Source of the DNA: Echinicola arenosa
Lineage (GTDB): Bacteria; Bacteroidota; Bacteroidia; Cytophagales; Cyclobacteriaceae
NCBI RefSeq assembly: GCF_014841125.1
Contig: NZ_JACYTQ010000004.1
Span: forward strand, 186,001-250,000
DNA length: 64,000 bases
Direction of reading: 5' to 3'
Part shown: piece after piece, positions 36,382 through 45,931 of the stretch
Layout: each line of letters starts with the position of its first letter
How positions within the stretch are numbered: position 1 is the first letter of the stretch
Program-made: the position numbers and the translations under genes
The notes under the pieces: generated by a model
Told to the model about the DNA's origin: nothing
The model's database searches: none
Seen by the model: the letters and a program-made list of their open reading frames with translations, nothing else

Positions 36382-38946
36382 TTATCTGGCTGAACTACCA
36401 CTGATAGTCTGGCCAAAGAAGATTCCGTTGAGGAATAACTTGTTGGTGCCAAACCAAAAGGCCCTGAAGTTAGGGTTGTCTACAAAGCCAATCACTTTTC
36501 CACGGCCATGAGCAGACACCCGAATCATAGCCGTATTTTTCATTTGCTCCAGATTGAACGGATAGACATAACCACTGGCCAAAGGTTTATCGGTATAGAC
36601 CAGCGGGTTGGCAAATGGATTCTCTGAAGGTTCCATAAACTGATTACTGTTTCTGAAGGTATAAAGCTCTTGGTGGGAGTAGCCATAGCCCAATGGGTGA
36701 GTGAGGTCAAGTTTGACATTGAAAATGGCACCACCGGTTACCTTGGCTCCTTGGTCATTAGAAAGGTCCGCATAGCTTTTTTGGAGGGTGCTATCTTCTT
36801 CAGTATTGGTCTTGAAAGTGAACTTCCCGATCTTATTTTGATTGAGCCAATTGAGAGCCCTTCCTCTGGCGATTACCGTTCCGCCGTCTCTCACCCAGTT
36901 GGACAGGGCTTCCACGCCTGAAGCACTGATATCGGAATAACTGCCATTTGGAAAGATGATCACATTATACCTTCCTAGGTCCGCATAGTTAAAGTTCTCT
37001 GTAGGAAGCAAGGTAATCGGCATTTCAAACCTTTGGTCCAGTAAGTGCCAGATTTCGCCTGCCTCACTACTGGATACTCCATTGTCCACTAAAAGTGCCA
37101 CTTCAGGGATTTCAAGGACATCAATGCTTGGTGAGCCCATATTGATGCCTCTGGTGTAACCGGTATCCACGCTTTGAATGGTAATGCCCGTTTCCTGTGC
37201 GATGGCTTGCAAGTCCTCAAAGAACTCCTGGTTAGAAGCTTTAGTTCTTCCTTTATCCACCAAAATGGTCCCCCTGCTAAACTTTAATTCTGAATTGATC
37301 TCAAAAGGCTCATGGCTAACCCTGACATTGTAACCTTTTTTCATCAGCTCGTATGCGGCTTTCGGGGCATAATATTCACTCCATTCGAAAGCGTAACCAT
37401 AGGCACCAGCGGCTCCATTGACTTTCCCTTTTGGTTTGCTCAATCCTTTTTGGATTTCTTCCACATTGGCGAGGTTAAGGATTTTGCTGTTCAGGGTCAT
37501 GAACTGCATATCGAAAGCCATAGGCAGCGTCCAGGCAGAAACATCATAGAATAGGCTGTCCTGAAATTCTGTTCTGGTTTCGAACATACCTTTGATAAGC
37601 CGGTATTGAGGTTGGTTTAGCGGGACAATAAAAGCTTTGTTGGCTTTGAAGTTTGTTCCATTGATTGTGATATCTTCTTTTAGACCATAAAGTTTGATTT
37701 CATGCTGGAGAATCATATCCGCCAAATGATAAGTTCTTCCAATATCTTCATTGACCCCAAAGATATAGGCCTTGTTGATATCGGCATCAGCATCCTTTTT
37801 AGCATCCAGATAGAAATCCCTCATGTAATTATTTAGCTCTTGTCTCATGGCCACGGCCGCTTCGAATGAGGATAGAGAGGCAGTGAACTGATTACGGATC
37901 GTGAAGGCAAAGCTCAAGGGGCCATTGACACTTTCTTGCAAATGCCCCCTGGAAGATGCTTGCTCAAAAAGGATACCTACTTGGCCTTGTACATCAGGAT
38001 AAGTAGAGCCTTTACCGTAATAAAAGTCATCATAATTTTCTTGGGTGAAGTACAAAGAACCTATTTCATCCAAGTATTTGGCATGGTACTGAGCAATTTT
38101 TTCTGTCAGCTCAAAATTCTTTCTTGGTGTCAACGGGTGGTTTCTACTTGGAATACCCGGTTGGAAGAAGAAAGTACTGTTGGTACCCATTTCATGGAAG
38201 TCAAGGACTAGGTTGGGTTTCCATTCCTGGATTTTGGCAATTCTGCTTCTGGATTCAGGGTGCTGAACAGGAAGCCAGTCACGGTTCAGGTCAAACCAAT
38301 AATGGTTGGTTCTGCCTCGGGGCCAGGCTTCATTCAATTCCCTGTTCATCGGATCGCCATTCATATGGATGCTCCTATTGGAGTTTACCCAAGAGGCAAA
38401 CCGGTTGATGCCATCCGGGTTGATGCCCGGTTCCATGATGATCACAATGTTTTTGAGGTCATCCTCTACTTCATTGGCAGCGGCAAAATGGTAGGCAGCC
38501 AATAGGGAAGCATTTACGCCACTTGGTTCATTTCCATGGACAGAATACCCCATATATACCACAGCAGGCATATTTTCTATAGCTACATTTCTGGACTCTG
38601 CGGGGTCTCTAAGCTGAGACCTCTGGAATTTGATCGCATTGAGTTTGGCAAGATTGTCCGGATGGCTAATGGTCAGCATCATCAATGGACGCTGCTCATA
38701 AGTTCGGCCGATTACTTCTAGTTTGACACGTTCTGAAGCTTCGGCCAGCTCCTTCATGTACATGTAAATTTGGTCATGGCTCACATGCCACTCTCCAATT
38801 TGAAAACCCAATACCGATTCCGGTGTTGGAATATCAGGATTGTAGGAATAGCCAGGTTTGAGGTAATATTCAAGGTCAACATCCACTTGGGCAGTGCTGG
38901 TCAATGATACCAGGACGAAGCAAAAGCTTAATATTCTTTTGATCAT
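36382..38946 (-). CDS. M14 family zinc carboxypeptidase, exported
   Basis: About 854 residues from the ATG at 38946, which gives the signal peptide MIKRILSFCFVLVSLTSTAQ; the frame is open 12 codons further upstream. The M14 domain covers roughly 40-380. Zinc ligands are in YSVHGNEPSG (HxxE) and the later His in LVLDFHEMG. A catalytic Glu candidate lies in GILFEQASSRG. The C-terminal half is a class-I-glutamine-amidotransferase-like region plus beta domain. It would trim peptides or process proteins in the periplasm. Monocistronic. Confidence 0.88.
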   Translation of the reverse strand: MIKRILSFCFVLVSLTSTAQVDVDLEYYLKPGYSYNPDIPTPESVLGFQIGEWHVSHDQIYMYMKELAEASERVKLEVIGRTYEQRPLMMLTISHPDNLAKLNAIKFQRSQLRDPAESRNVAIENMPAVVYMGYSVHGNEPSGVNASLLAAYHFAAANEVEDDLKNIVIIMEPGINPDGINRFASWVNSNRSIHMNGDPMNRELNEAWPRGRTNHYWFDLNRDWLPVQHPESRSRIAKIQEWKPNLVLDFHEMGTNSTFFFQPGIPSRNHPLTPRKNFELTEKIAQYHAKYLDEIGSLYFTQENYDDFYYGKGSTYPDVQGQVGILFEQASSRGHLQESVNGPLSFAFTIRNQFTASLSSFEAAVAMRQELNNYMRDFYLDAKKDADADINKAYIFGVNEDIGRTYHLADMILQHEIKLYGLKEDITINGTNFKANKAFIVPLNQPQYRLIKGMFETRTEFQDSLFYDVSAWTLPMAFDMQFMTLNSKILNLANVEEIQKGLSKPKGKVNGAAGAYGYAFEWSEYYAPKAAYELMKKGYNVRVSHEPFEINSELKFSRGTILVDKGRTKASNQEFFEDLQAIAQETGITIQSVDTGYTRGINMGSPSIDVLEIPEVALLVDNGVSSSEAGEIWHLLDQRFEMPITLLPTENFNYADLGRYNVIIFPNGSYSDISASGVEALSNWVRDGGTVIARGRALNWLNQNKIGKFTFKTNTEEDSTLQKSYADLSNDQGAKVTGGAIFNVKLDLTHPLGYGYSHQELYTFRNSNQFMEPSENPFANPLVYTDKPLASGYVYPFNLEQMKNTAMIRVSAHGRGKVIGFVDNPNFRAFWFGTNKLFLNGIFFGQTISGSSAR

Positions 38947-39084
38947 AGGGTTTGATTTAGTGCGTTCTATCTGTCTCTTCAAATCTCTTTAATAATTCTC
39001 ATAAAAATTAAGTAAATTCATTTCGAAGGTAAAAAAAACTGATCGGATATCATTTTTTATACATTGAACACTTAAAAATTGTAT

Positions 39085-39261
39085 ATGCTTGGATTAGGCT
39101 CTATTGGAACCATTATTTATGTTTTGACGATCATAGATGTGGTAAGAAGTAGTTTTCATACGGACACAGACAAGGTGATTTGGGTGTTGATCGTGGTTTT
39201 GCTGCCACTATTGGGGACCTTATTATGGTTTTTGATTGGCCGGGGAAGAACCGTATTGTGA
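39085..39261 (+). CDS. PLDc_N-type small membrane protein
   Basis: 58 residues from the ATG at 39085. Two hydrophobic helices are separated by a polar loop: GSIGTIIYVLTIIDVVRSSF and VIWVLIVVLLPLLGTLLWFLIGR. The spacing and the W-ll-v--lP-lG--lW---GR motif match the PLDc_N domain, found alone as small membrane proteins in many Bacteroidota. Function unknown. Confidence 0.75.
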   Translation: MLGLGSIGTIIYVLTIIDVVRSSFHTDTDKVIWVLIVVLLPLLGTLLWFLIGRGRTVL

Positions 39262-39284
39262 TTTTTTGATTTTCACTTCGTTCT

Positions 39285-40181
39285 TTACGGTTTAAATAAA
39301 TCCTTTAAGGTATGGTCTAAAGTGGTGAAGTCAAACTTGTATCCTCCACTGATGATTTTATCGCAGGAAATTTTACTTCCTCCCAAGATCATGTCGGCCA
39401 TTTCACCCAACACAATTTTCAATAAAAAGCCAGGTACAGGCAAATTAATAAAAGCTTTACCCTTGTGTTTAGCGGCTTGTTTCGTCAGTTCCCTGTTCGT
39501 AACCGGTTTTGGAGCTACAGCATTATAGCCGCCAGTGATGTTGGTGTTTTCCAAGGCAAAGATGTACATGTTCACAAGGTCTTTCCAGTGTATCCAACTC
39601 ATATACTGATGGCCAGAGCCCAATGGGGCGGCCACCGGTGGCTGTAATAACTGAGGGAGCGCTCCTCCTTTTGTGGAGAGCACCACCCCGGTTCGTAAGC
39701 AAACCGTTCTTATGCCCAAGGATTCAAATTGCTGGACTGATTTTTCCCATTTTACCACCACCTGGGAGAGGAAGTCACTGCCTGCCGGACTTTCTTCGTT
39801 GATCCATACTTCTCCATTATCCAAGCCATAAAGGTTGGAACCACTGGCAGATATCACTACTGATGGCTTCTTTTCAAGGGTTCTCACCTGCTCAAATAGG
39901 AGCTTTGCGGATAAAGTACGACTTTCCAAAATCAACTTTTTTCGCTCTGGAGTCCAGCGCTTTTCAGCCACTCCAGCTCCTGCTAGATGGATGATGGCAT
40001 CGGCCCAAGGGATGGCTTCAGCATCGATTTCTTGTTTTTTGACGTCCCATCCGAATGATTTTTGAGATTGGTGGGCAGGCTTTCTACTCAGCCAAGCGAC
40101 TTGATATCCTTTACTTTCAAGGGCTTTGGTCAGCTCCTTTCCTACGAGGCCTGAGCCGCCCGTGATCAATATGTTTTTCAT
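39285..40181 (-). CDS. TIGR01777 family SDR epimerase
   Basis: 298 residues, an extended short-chain dehydrogenase of the YfcH/SDR39U1 group. NAD(P)-binding motif GGSGLVG at 8-14. AIIHLAGAGVAEKRWTPERKKLILESR and ISASGSNLYG are family signatures; the last contains the Ser and Tyr active-site positions, with a modified YxxxK. TVCLRTGVVLS and a DUF1731-type C-terminus (AISPNTIL-like region) complete the protein. Substrate unknown. It is divergent from the fluoride-responsive clc gene. Confidence 0.9.
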   Translation of the reverse strand: MKNILITGGSGLVGKELTKALESKGYQVAWLSRKPAHQSQKSFGWDVKKQEIDAEAIPWADAIIHLAGAGVAEKRWTPERKKLILESRTLSAKLLFEQVRTLEKKPSVVISASGSNLYGLDNGEVWINEESPAGSDFLSQVVVKWEKSVQQFESLGIRTVCLRTGVVLSTKGGALPQLLQPPVAAPLGSGHQYMSWIHWKDLVNMYIFALENTNITGGYNAVAPKPVTNRELTKQAAKHKGKAFINLPVPGFLLKIVLGEMADMILGGSKISCDKIISGGYKFDFTTLDHTLKDLFKP

Positions 40182-40213
40182 AGTGGTTTTTATTCAATAA
40201 CTCTTGAGATCAA

Positions 40214-40243
40214 TTTAAGTTAAGAAAAATTAGCATATATTTG
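40214..40243 (+). promoter_or_regulatory. Promoter for the fluoride riboswitch transcript
   Basis: TATATTTG at 40236-40243 is an exact TAnnTTTG -7 element. TTTA at 40214-40217 is a -33 candidate 18 bp before it. The riboswitch begins about 5 bp downstream, where the transcript should start. Confidence 0.6.
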
Positions 40244-40247
40244 CCCA

Positions 40248-40306
40248 GAGGTGATGGGGTACCACCTTTAACCGCCCTGATTTTTTCAGCGCTGATGACT
40301 CCTGCT
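40248..40306 (+). promoter_or_regulatory. Fluoride riboswitch (crcB motif)
   Basis: The order of conserved pieces is that of the crcB RNA: AGGTGATGGGGTACCACCT (P1 and its loop), then TTTAACCGCCCTGA, a T-rich loop, TCAGCGC, and the closing CTGATGACTCCTGC. The GGNGATG, AACCGCC and CTGATGACTCCT blocks are the most conserved parts of the fluoride aptamer. It lies 39 bp before the CLC gene, a typical fluoride-exporter target. On binding fluoride the RNA is expected to allow expression. Confidence 0.92.
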
Positions 40307-40344
40307 TCAACTTATGTATCACCATAAAATAGACTGTATTAGCT

Positions 40345-41646
40345 ATGTTGGAGAGGGCACGTGAATTAATACATTTCAAGCGTTTTGTTCAAACTGAATT
40401 TTATCCAAGTTTCCTATATACATTAAAATGGTTGGTTTTGGCCATCTTTATTGGCCTGCTAATAGGTTCAGCTTCCGCTTTTTTCCTTTTTGGATTACAA
40501 TGGGCAACTGATTTTCGTGAGGAACACCTTTATCTGATTGCCCTACTGCCTGTTGGTGGTTTTTTGATCGGCTGGGTGTACTATCGGTTTGGAGAATCTG
40601 TTGTCAAAGGCAATAACCAGCTTTTGGAGGAGTTCTATAACCCGCTCAGGACAATTCCCCTTCGGATGGCACCATTGGTGTTGTTTGGTACCATTGCGAC
40701 ACATTTGTTTGGAGGCTCTGCGGGACGAGAGGGGACGGCTGTTCAGATGGGAGGAGCCATAGCAGATCAATTTACCAAATGGTTTAAGTTAAAGCCAATT
40801 GATCGGAAGACCGTCATCACCTTGGGAGTGGCGGCAGGTTTTGCTTCTATCTTTGGGACACCTTTGGCCGGGGCCATTTTTGCTTTAGAGTGGCTGATGA
40901 TTGGACGTGTTCGTTATGAGTCTATTCTGCCGGCCTTTTTGGGTGCTTACGTGGCGGACTACGCTTGCGCGGACTTTTGGCATGCCCATCATACCCATTA
41001 TCACATTCCTTTTATTCCTGACTTGAGTTTGGCCAATGTCCTTTGGATCATTCCTGCGGGAATATGCTTTGGTTTGGCAGGAAGGCTCTTTGCCAAGGCA
41101 ACCCATATTTGGTCGGAGCTCTTCAAGCAGGGGATTCAATACCCTCCATTACGACCTGTTGTGGGAGGTGCGATAGTTGCTATTTTGGTTTACTTGGTGG
41201 GGACTACAAAATATATAGGATTGGGCGTGCCTACCATTATGGAGGCCTTTGATGCTGAGTTGCCATGGTATGATTTTTTGGCCAAAATAGGTTTCACTTC
41301 CTTGACATTGGGCGCAGGGTTCAAGGGCGGGGAAGTGACGCCACTCTTTTATACTGGAGCGACCTTGGGCAATATGTTGTCAGGGGTAATTCCGTTGCCT
41401 ATGGCATTGCTGGCCGGGATGGGATTTGTAGCGGTTTTCTCTGGGGCAACCAACACACCGCTCTCTTGTACGCTGATGGGAATAGAACTATTTGGTGCCG
41501 ATTCAGGGGTTTATGTAGGATTGGCCTGTGTGGTAGCCTATTTGTTTAGTGGGCATTCGGGAATTTATGGTTCCCAAGTCATTGGCTCTCCGAAGCATTC
41601 TTCACTGGATCATAGCAAAGGAAAGAACCTAGGGGATTTGGACTGA
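40345..41646 (+). CDS. CLC-F type fluoride/proton antiporter
   Basis: 433 residues, ClC-family membrane protein with about ten helices. Family motifs: GSAGREGTAVQMGG (about 128-141), in place of the GREGPxVQ of chloride channels, and GNNQLLEEFYNP, which replaces the chloride-selective GSGIP. GSAGREGT and GNNxxxEE are hallmarks of the CLC-F subclade, which expels fluoride. GAGFKGGEVTPLF and GATNTPLSCTLMGIELFG complete the core. The fluoride riboswitch in front of it confirms the assignment. It appears monocistronic. Confidence 0.92.
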   Translation: MLERARELIHFKRFVQTEFYPSFLYTLKWLVLAIFIGLLIGSASAFFLFGLQWATDFREEHLYLIALLPVGGFLIGWVYYRFGESVVKGNNQLLEEFYNPLRTIPLRMAPLVLFGTIATHLFGGSAGREGTAVQMGGAIADQFTKWFKLKPIDRKTVITLGVAAGFASIFGTPLAGAIFALEWLMIGRVRYESILPAFLGAYVADYACADFWHAHHTHYHIPFIPDLSLANVLWIIPAGICFGLAGRLFAKATHIWSELFKQGIQYPPLRPVVGGAIVAILVYLVGTTKYIGLGVPTIMEAFDAELPWYDFLAKIGFTSLTLGAGFKGGEVTPLFYTGATLGNMLSGVIPLPMALLAGMGFVAVFSGATNTPLSCTLMGIELFGADSGVYVGLACVVAYLFSGHSGIYGSQVIGSPKHSSLDHSKGKNLGDLD

Positions 41647-41684
41647 TGGGATTTTTCTGGATCTGTCCTCCAATTTCAAAGCAA

Positions 41685-41707
41685 TTTTGGATTGAAGCAA
41701 TCCAAAA
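41685..41707 (+). terminator. Hairpin after clc
   Basis: TTTTGGATTG (41685-41694), loop AAG and CAATCCAAAA (41698-41707). There is no T tract. A second pairing, GCGGAGT (41709-41715) with ACTCCGC (41755-41761), lies further on. Confidence 0.55.
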
Positions 41708-41788
41708 AGCGGAGTCATTAGGTATTTATTTTGCTAGACTGCAAAACGCTAACAACTCCGCAATGGTTTAGGCCTCCCTTGTTGTACT

Positions 41789-42844
41789 TTACAAAGATCC
41801 TCTATCTATAAAACTGAAGATGTTAGGGACAACCTCTTGCTTGTGTTTTTTGATCATATAAGCGGCTGATTCTGCCATCAATTCAAAGTCAGTGGAGATC
41901 ACCGTGATGTCAAAAAGCTCCTTCAAAGGAGTGTCATTATAAGAAACAACCCCAATGTCTTTGCCAATTTCATAGCGCATATCCCGGGTTTGCTTCACCA
42001 AGCTGACCAAGTCATTTTCATCGATGACGATGTAGGCATCTTTTTCCTGTAATTCCATATCAGGGTAAATCTTATCCAATACTTCCGCATCAAATTTATG
42101 GGTGTTGCAGAAGTTTAGGAAGCCCTGCTTGATCTCTTTTGGATAGGGATAGATAGGATTATCAGGAAAAGCCAGAATTAATTTTTTATATTTCTTCAGC
42201 TGGTCCATTGCCTCTTCCAAGGCATTATAGATATCCATTTTGAAATCTTGATAAATGCAGGCAATGTCTTCTCCCAGTTCCGGAAGGTAGTTGTCCATAA
42301 TCACCAGCTTATCTTTAGGAAAACGTTGCAGGCATTTCAGTACGTTTTCATCATGATTGGTATGGCGTGATTTATTGTCCTTGAAATGCGGCATTACCAC
42401 AAAGTGATCATAAGCGCCTATATTTTCTTCAAGGATATTCACCAACAGCTGCGAATCACAATGGTAAATACGCAAATCTATTTGGTTGTCAGACCCCATG
42501 CTGTTCACAAAAGTGTTGAAGATTTCAAGTTTGTAATTGCTGAGCTTGTTGAGAATAAATAGGATCCGGCTATTGGAACTGTTGATGGCCTTATTGACAT
42601 AAAAGCCTTTACTGACTACAGAGGTGATAATTTTCTTTTCACGGAGGAGGTTGTATGCCCGGACGACGGTATCTCTGCTGAGGTAGTATTCCTCACTGAT
42701 GTCGTTAATGGAAGGTAGTTTTTCTCCTACTTTAAGATAGCCATTTTCAATGTTTTTGATAATGGAATCTACAATTTGCTGGTACTTTGGGATGCGGGAC
42801 TCACTGTCGATTTGTAAAAAAAGCCCATTTGCTACTAAATTCAT
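41789..42844 (-). CDS. GntR family regulator with sensory domain, paralogue 1
   Basis: 351 residues. N-terminal GntR winged helix at about 15-80 (IPKYQQIVDSIIKNIENG, SINDISEEYYLSRDTVVRAYNLLREKKI). A long effector domain resembling a LacI-type periplasmic-binding fold follows (VVMPHFKDN, DKLVIMDNYLPEL, ILAFPDNPIYPYPKEIKQGF, GVVSYNDTPLKELF). It is highly similar over its full length to the protein at 45932-46981. Sugar-responsive GntR proteins of this layout control carbohydrate use in Bacteroidota. It is the last gene of a five-gene run on the minus strand. Confidence 0.88.
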   Translation of the reverse strand: MNLVANGLFLQIDSESRIPKYQQIVDSIIKNIENGYLKVGEKLPSINDISEEYYLSRDTVVRAYNLLREKKIITSVVSKGFYVNKAINSSNSRILFILNKLSNYKLEIFNTFVNSMGSDNQIDLRIYHCDSQLLVNILEENIGAYDHFVVMPHFKDNKSRHTNHDENVLKCLQRFPKDKLVIMDNYLPELGEDIACIYQDFKMDIYNALEEAMDQLKKYKKLILAFPDNPIYPYPKEIKQGFLNFCNTHKFDAEVLDKIYPDMELQEKDAYIVIDENDLVSLVKQTRDMRYEIGKDIGVVSYNDTPLKELFDITVISTDFELMAESAAYMIKKHKQEVVPNIFSFIDRGSL

Positions 42845-43062
42845 AATCTTTGGAGTTGGTTAATACTAAGGGTTTAATTGTAAAATACACCAAATGTTAA
42901 CATGCCTAGAAGGCTGTCAAAATGGAAATTAGTAAACTGAGCTTAGGGCTAACAACTCTCAGTATGGACATCAAAATGTCTTCTACTTTAAAGATCAAAA
43001 ACTAATTGCAGTCATTTAATCTAAGAATTATTTTTTGATTGAAAGAAGTACGGAATTGAATA

Positions 43063-43075
43063 TTCAATCGATTTC
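43063..43075. promoter_or_regulatory. GntR operator candidate
   Basis: TTCAATCGATTTC contains CAATCGATT, the core seen in front of the second GntR gene (CAATCGATTG at 47006-47015). It lies in the 348-bp gap upstream of the first GntR gene. Nothing else was recognised in this AT-rich gap. Confidence 0.45.
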
Positions 43076-43192
43076 TCTCGTGTATTGCAATATAATTATC
43101 CAGACTAAACAACACAATTAAAATGCATTTTTTTATAAATAAAGTGGTCGGCCATATTTATAAAAGACTGGCAAGAAATTTACATTGTAAAA

Positions 43193-44101
43193 CTACTCTT
43201 GGAATAAATCCTGTATCCACGCATCACTTAGTTCCAGCCACTTGGAGGCATTGCCATGATCTTTAGGGTTACCTGCTCCGAAACCATGACCACCCCTTTC
43301 AAACAGGTGCAATTCAGTTTTCACGCCGTGTTCATGCAAGGCTTTTGAGTAGCGGATGGAGTTTTCGGCCACCACACCTTTGTCATCCCAAGCGTGGGCC
43401 AAGAATGCAGGTGGTGTGTTTTCGTCAACTTGGGTTTCGTTGGAAAAGTAGGTTTCCAGATCGGTATGAAGCTTATCCCCAAGAAGGTTGTGCCTTGATC
43501 CTTGATGGGTGATGGTGGTGTCCATGCTGATCACCGGATAAATCAGGATGCTGAAGTCTGGTTTGGAGCTTGGGATTTTTCCTTTTGGGGGATGGTGATG
43601 TACCGAGACGGATGATGCCAGATGTCCTCCGGCAGAAAAGCCCAATATGCCTACCTTATTTTTATCATAATGCCATTTATCGGCATTTTTGCGCATAAAC
43701 CTAATGCCCTCTTCTGCATCCATTAAAGGGACATTCCAAGATTCATTAACTAAATCTTCCTGGGGAAGGCGGTATTTGAGGACACCAGCCGTGTAACCTC
43801 TTTCACTGTACCAACGGGCAATTTGATGACCTTCATGTTGAATGGCCAGGATTCCGTACCCACCACCTGGACAAATCAGGATAGCTTTGCCATTATTGTT
43901 GTCCTTTTGAGGTTTATAAATGATTATTTGTGGAATGGCCACCTTTTCGACACGGCCACCATTGCCGATTTGATCCTTATCCACAAGCATTTTGGTATGT
44001 GGTGCTTCTTTGGGATAAAGCGGAAAAGTCTCTTGTTGGGCTGAAGAAAATAAAGGCAGGGCTAGCAGGGCAGCAGCCACAAAGGCTTTGAGCTTAAACA
44101 T
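43193..44101 (-). CDS. Alpha/beta hydrolase, exported esterase-like (BD-FAE type)
   Basis: 302 residues; signal peptide at 1-21 (ending LPLFSSAQ). The oxyanion motif is ICPGGGYG (HGGG-like). The nucleophile elbow is GFSAGGHLASS, the acid lies near HAWDDKGV, and the catalytic His is in ERGGHGFGAG. This matches bacterial feruloyl/acetyl-xylan esterases of the 'dienelactone-like' type. It is downstream of a permease and a small membrane protein and may deliver or process a substrate for them. Substrate unknown. Confidence 0.88.
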   Translation of the reverse strand: MFKLKAFVAAALLALPLFSSAQQETFPLYPKEAPHTKMLVDKDQIGNGGRVEKVAIPQIIIYKPQKDNNNGKAILICPGGGYGILAIQHEGHQIARWYSERGYTAGVLKYRLPQEDLVNESWNVPLMDAEEGIRFMRKNADKWHYDKNKVGILGFSAGGHLASSVSVHHHPPKGKIPSSKPDFSILIYPVISMDTTITHQGSRHNLLGDKLHTDLETYFSNETQVDENTPPAFLAHAWDDKGVVAENSIRYSKALHEHGVKTELHLFERGGHGFGAGNPKDHGNASKWLELSDAWIQDLFQE

Positions 44102-44197
44102 TGGGGTTTATTTTTGATAAGAATTCCGAAAATATACTGATTTTCCTTGAGTCATTGAAAGGTTTTGGCTCAGGGAAATGCTGGAGGAAGCTTTTGT

Positions 44198-44377
44198 TTA
44201 GGCCTCCTCAGTTTCTCGGTTCATCCATTTAGGGGCAGTGATAAACCATACCACTGTGCCTATAAACATAAGTGTTTTGCAAAGGTCAGCATTGATGACC
44301 CCAGAAAATACCAGAAAAGATGGGACAATGGTCAGGGCCAATGCAAGAAATGAGATGAGCTTAATTAGATTGTTCAT
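44198..44377 (-). CDS. Small membrane protein, 59 aa
   Basis: Short gene found by translating the gap between the permease and the esterase. It begins MNNLIKLISFLALALTIVPS and ends APKWMNRETEEA. Two hydrophobic stretches cover residues 4-27 and about 33-48 (KTLMFIGTVVWFITAP). It starts 11 bp after the permease stop codon, so it is almost certainly translated from the same mRNA. It may be a small subunit or stabiliser of the permease; this is inferred only from position. Confidence 0.7.
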   Translation of the reverse strand: MNNLIKLISFLALALTIVPSFLVFSGVINADLCKTLMFIGTVVWFITAPKWMNRETEEA

Positions 44378-44388
44378 TTTGGGCTGTT

Positions 44389-45837
44389 TTAGGAAATGGA
44401 AACGGTCTTTTGAGATGATGATTCTGGGGCGGGTGTTACTGCGGACTTGCTATTTTTCTGGACGAGCTTACTGCTTATAAGGTAAACAACTACTGCAACA
44501 AACCACCCTGGAAGTCCCAAGAAGAAGATTTCGATATCGCCATAGAAGTTTAACCCTACACAGAAGACCAAAGTGACCAGCCAAGTGATGCCCACCGCAG
44601 GGTTGAAGCTGCTTTTGTTGATTTCGGCATAGTTAGATCTCAACCCCATCTTAGGCAAAAGGAAGATGTCAATAAAGACAACAGCCCCTAATGGCATCAA
44701 TACCAATCCATAAAGGGCTACAAAATCCAATAACTTCATCATCAAGGCAGGAAAGCAGGCTGCAATAGTCGTAATCATTCCCACAAAAAGGGTGACTTTC
44801 CAAGTCTTCCATTTGGGATTGATAGACTGTATGGCCAGTCCTGCCCGGTACAAGGTAGGGTTAGCTGTAGTCCAGCCGGCAATGATCACACAGATGGCAC
44901 CAGCAATCCCGACAGCCTCATAGGCAATGGGGCCTGGGGCAAAGGTCAAGCTGTTGTCGGATTCCAAAAGAAATAAGGAATAAAGAATACCTGAAGCGAT
45001 CCATGCCACATAATGCCCTAAGAACACACCCGTGGAGGTCGCAAATCCAGCAGTCCATTTTTTAGCATATCTCAGGATGGACATGTCTGCCATTCCGATA
45101 TGCATGGCCATATTACAGAACCAAGCAAAGAACATGACATGCCAAAAGGTGAATTTGGTATTTCCTTCCAATGGTACACCTGACCAGATGGTCTCTTTGG
45201 CTACCGGCCAGAAATCACCGATAGAATTAATCCCCAATCGAGGCAATACTGTCACTGCAGCAGCAATAAAGATCATGATCATCCATGGGGCTGCGATATT
45301 GGCAAACTTCACCACTTGGTTAAAACCAAACATGGCAATAACCGTGGTGATGGCCCCAACCCCAAATACGGTCAGGACAAAACCCAAACTGGTGGGCAAG
45401 GTATCGTTCAAAGCAGGCATGGCCATGTCAAATGGAATCCCTACAGCAGTGGCCGCCACTGTGATCATGGAGCCAGCCAAAAAGCAGAAGGCTACCGCAT
45501 TGACCAGGTTATAAATCATGGTAAATCGACTTCCTGCTATTTTTTCCAATTGGTAATATAAGGTCAGGCGGGTTTTGGTGGCCGCTTTTCCAGTAAAAAA
45601 TGCCCAACTCAATACTGCAAGGATATTCCCGATCAAAAGTCCTGTAACAATGTCTACGGCACTGGCACCATGCGCCACAAACAAAGGCCCTAAGACAAAT
45701 TCAGTCCCAGCGGTATGCTCTCCGGCATAGGTGCCCACAAAGCTCTTCCAGCTTTTCAGTTTGCCTTTAGGGATAGGCTCTCTTTCGTATTCATTGACAG
45801 CCTCTAATTTTTTGACAAGATTGTTTTTTTGCGACAT
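44389..45837 (-). CDS. NCS1-type (cytosine/purine-like) permease
   Basis: 482 residues with about twelve hydrophobic segments. The early SFVGTYAGEHTAGTEFVLGPL and GLLIGNILAVLSWAFFTGKAATKTRLTLYYQLEKIAG regions match nucleobase:cation symporter-1 proteins. FNQVVKFANIAAPWMI and TANPTLYRAGLAIQ occur later in the same order as in cytosine permease. It would import a nucleobase-like or related small molecule with a cation. In the same run lie two GntR regulators and an esterase, so the substrate may instead be linked to a sugar derivative. Confidence 0.82.
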   Translation of the reverse strand: MSQKNNLVKKLEAVNEYEREPIPKGKLKSWKSFVGTYAGEHTAGTEFVLGPLFVAHGASAVDIVTGLLIGNILAVLSWAFFTGKAATKTRLTLYYQLEKIAGSRFTMIYNLVNAVAFCFLAGSMITVAATAVGIPFDMAMPALNDTLPTSLGFVLTVFGVGAITTVIAMFGFNQVVKFANIAAPWMIMIFIAAAVTVLPRLGINSIGDFWPVAKETIWSGVPLEGNTKFTFWHVMFFAWFCNMAMHIGMADMSILRYAKKWTAGFATSTGVFLGHYVAWIASGILYSLFLLESDNSLTFAPGPIAYEAVGIAGAICVIIAGWTTANPTLYRAGLAIQSINPKWKTWKVTLFVGMITTIAACFPALMMKLLDFVALYGLVLMPLGAVVFIDIFLLPKMGLRSNYAEINKSSFNPAVGITWLVTLVFCVGLNFYGDIEIFFLGLPGWFVAVVVYLISSKLVQKNSKSAVTPAPESSSQKTVSIS

Positions 45838-45931
45838 GATGACTTTAATCGTATTTTGGGTACGAGTGAAATTAAAAAAGTACAGGAAATATGCTGTCCT
45901 GTACTGTTATGGATAATGCTGTGCTAAACTA

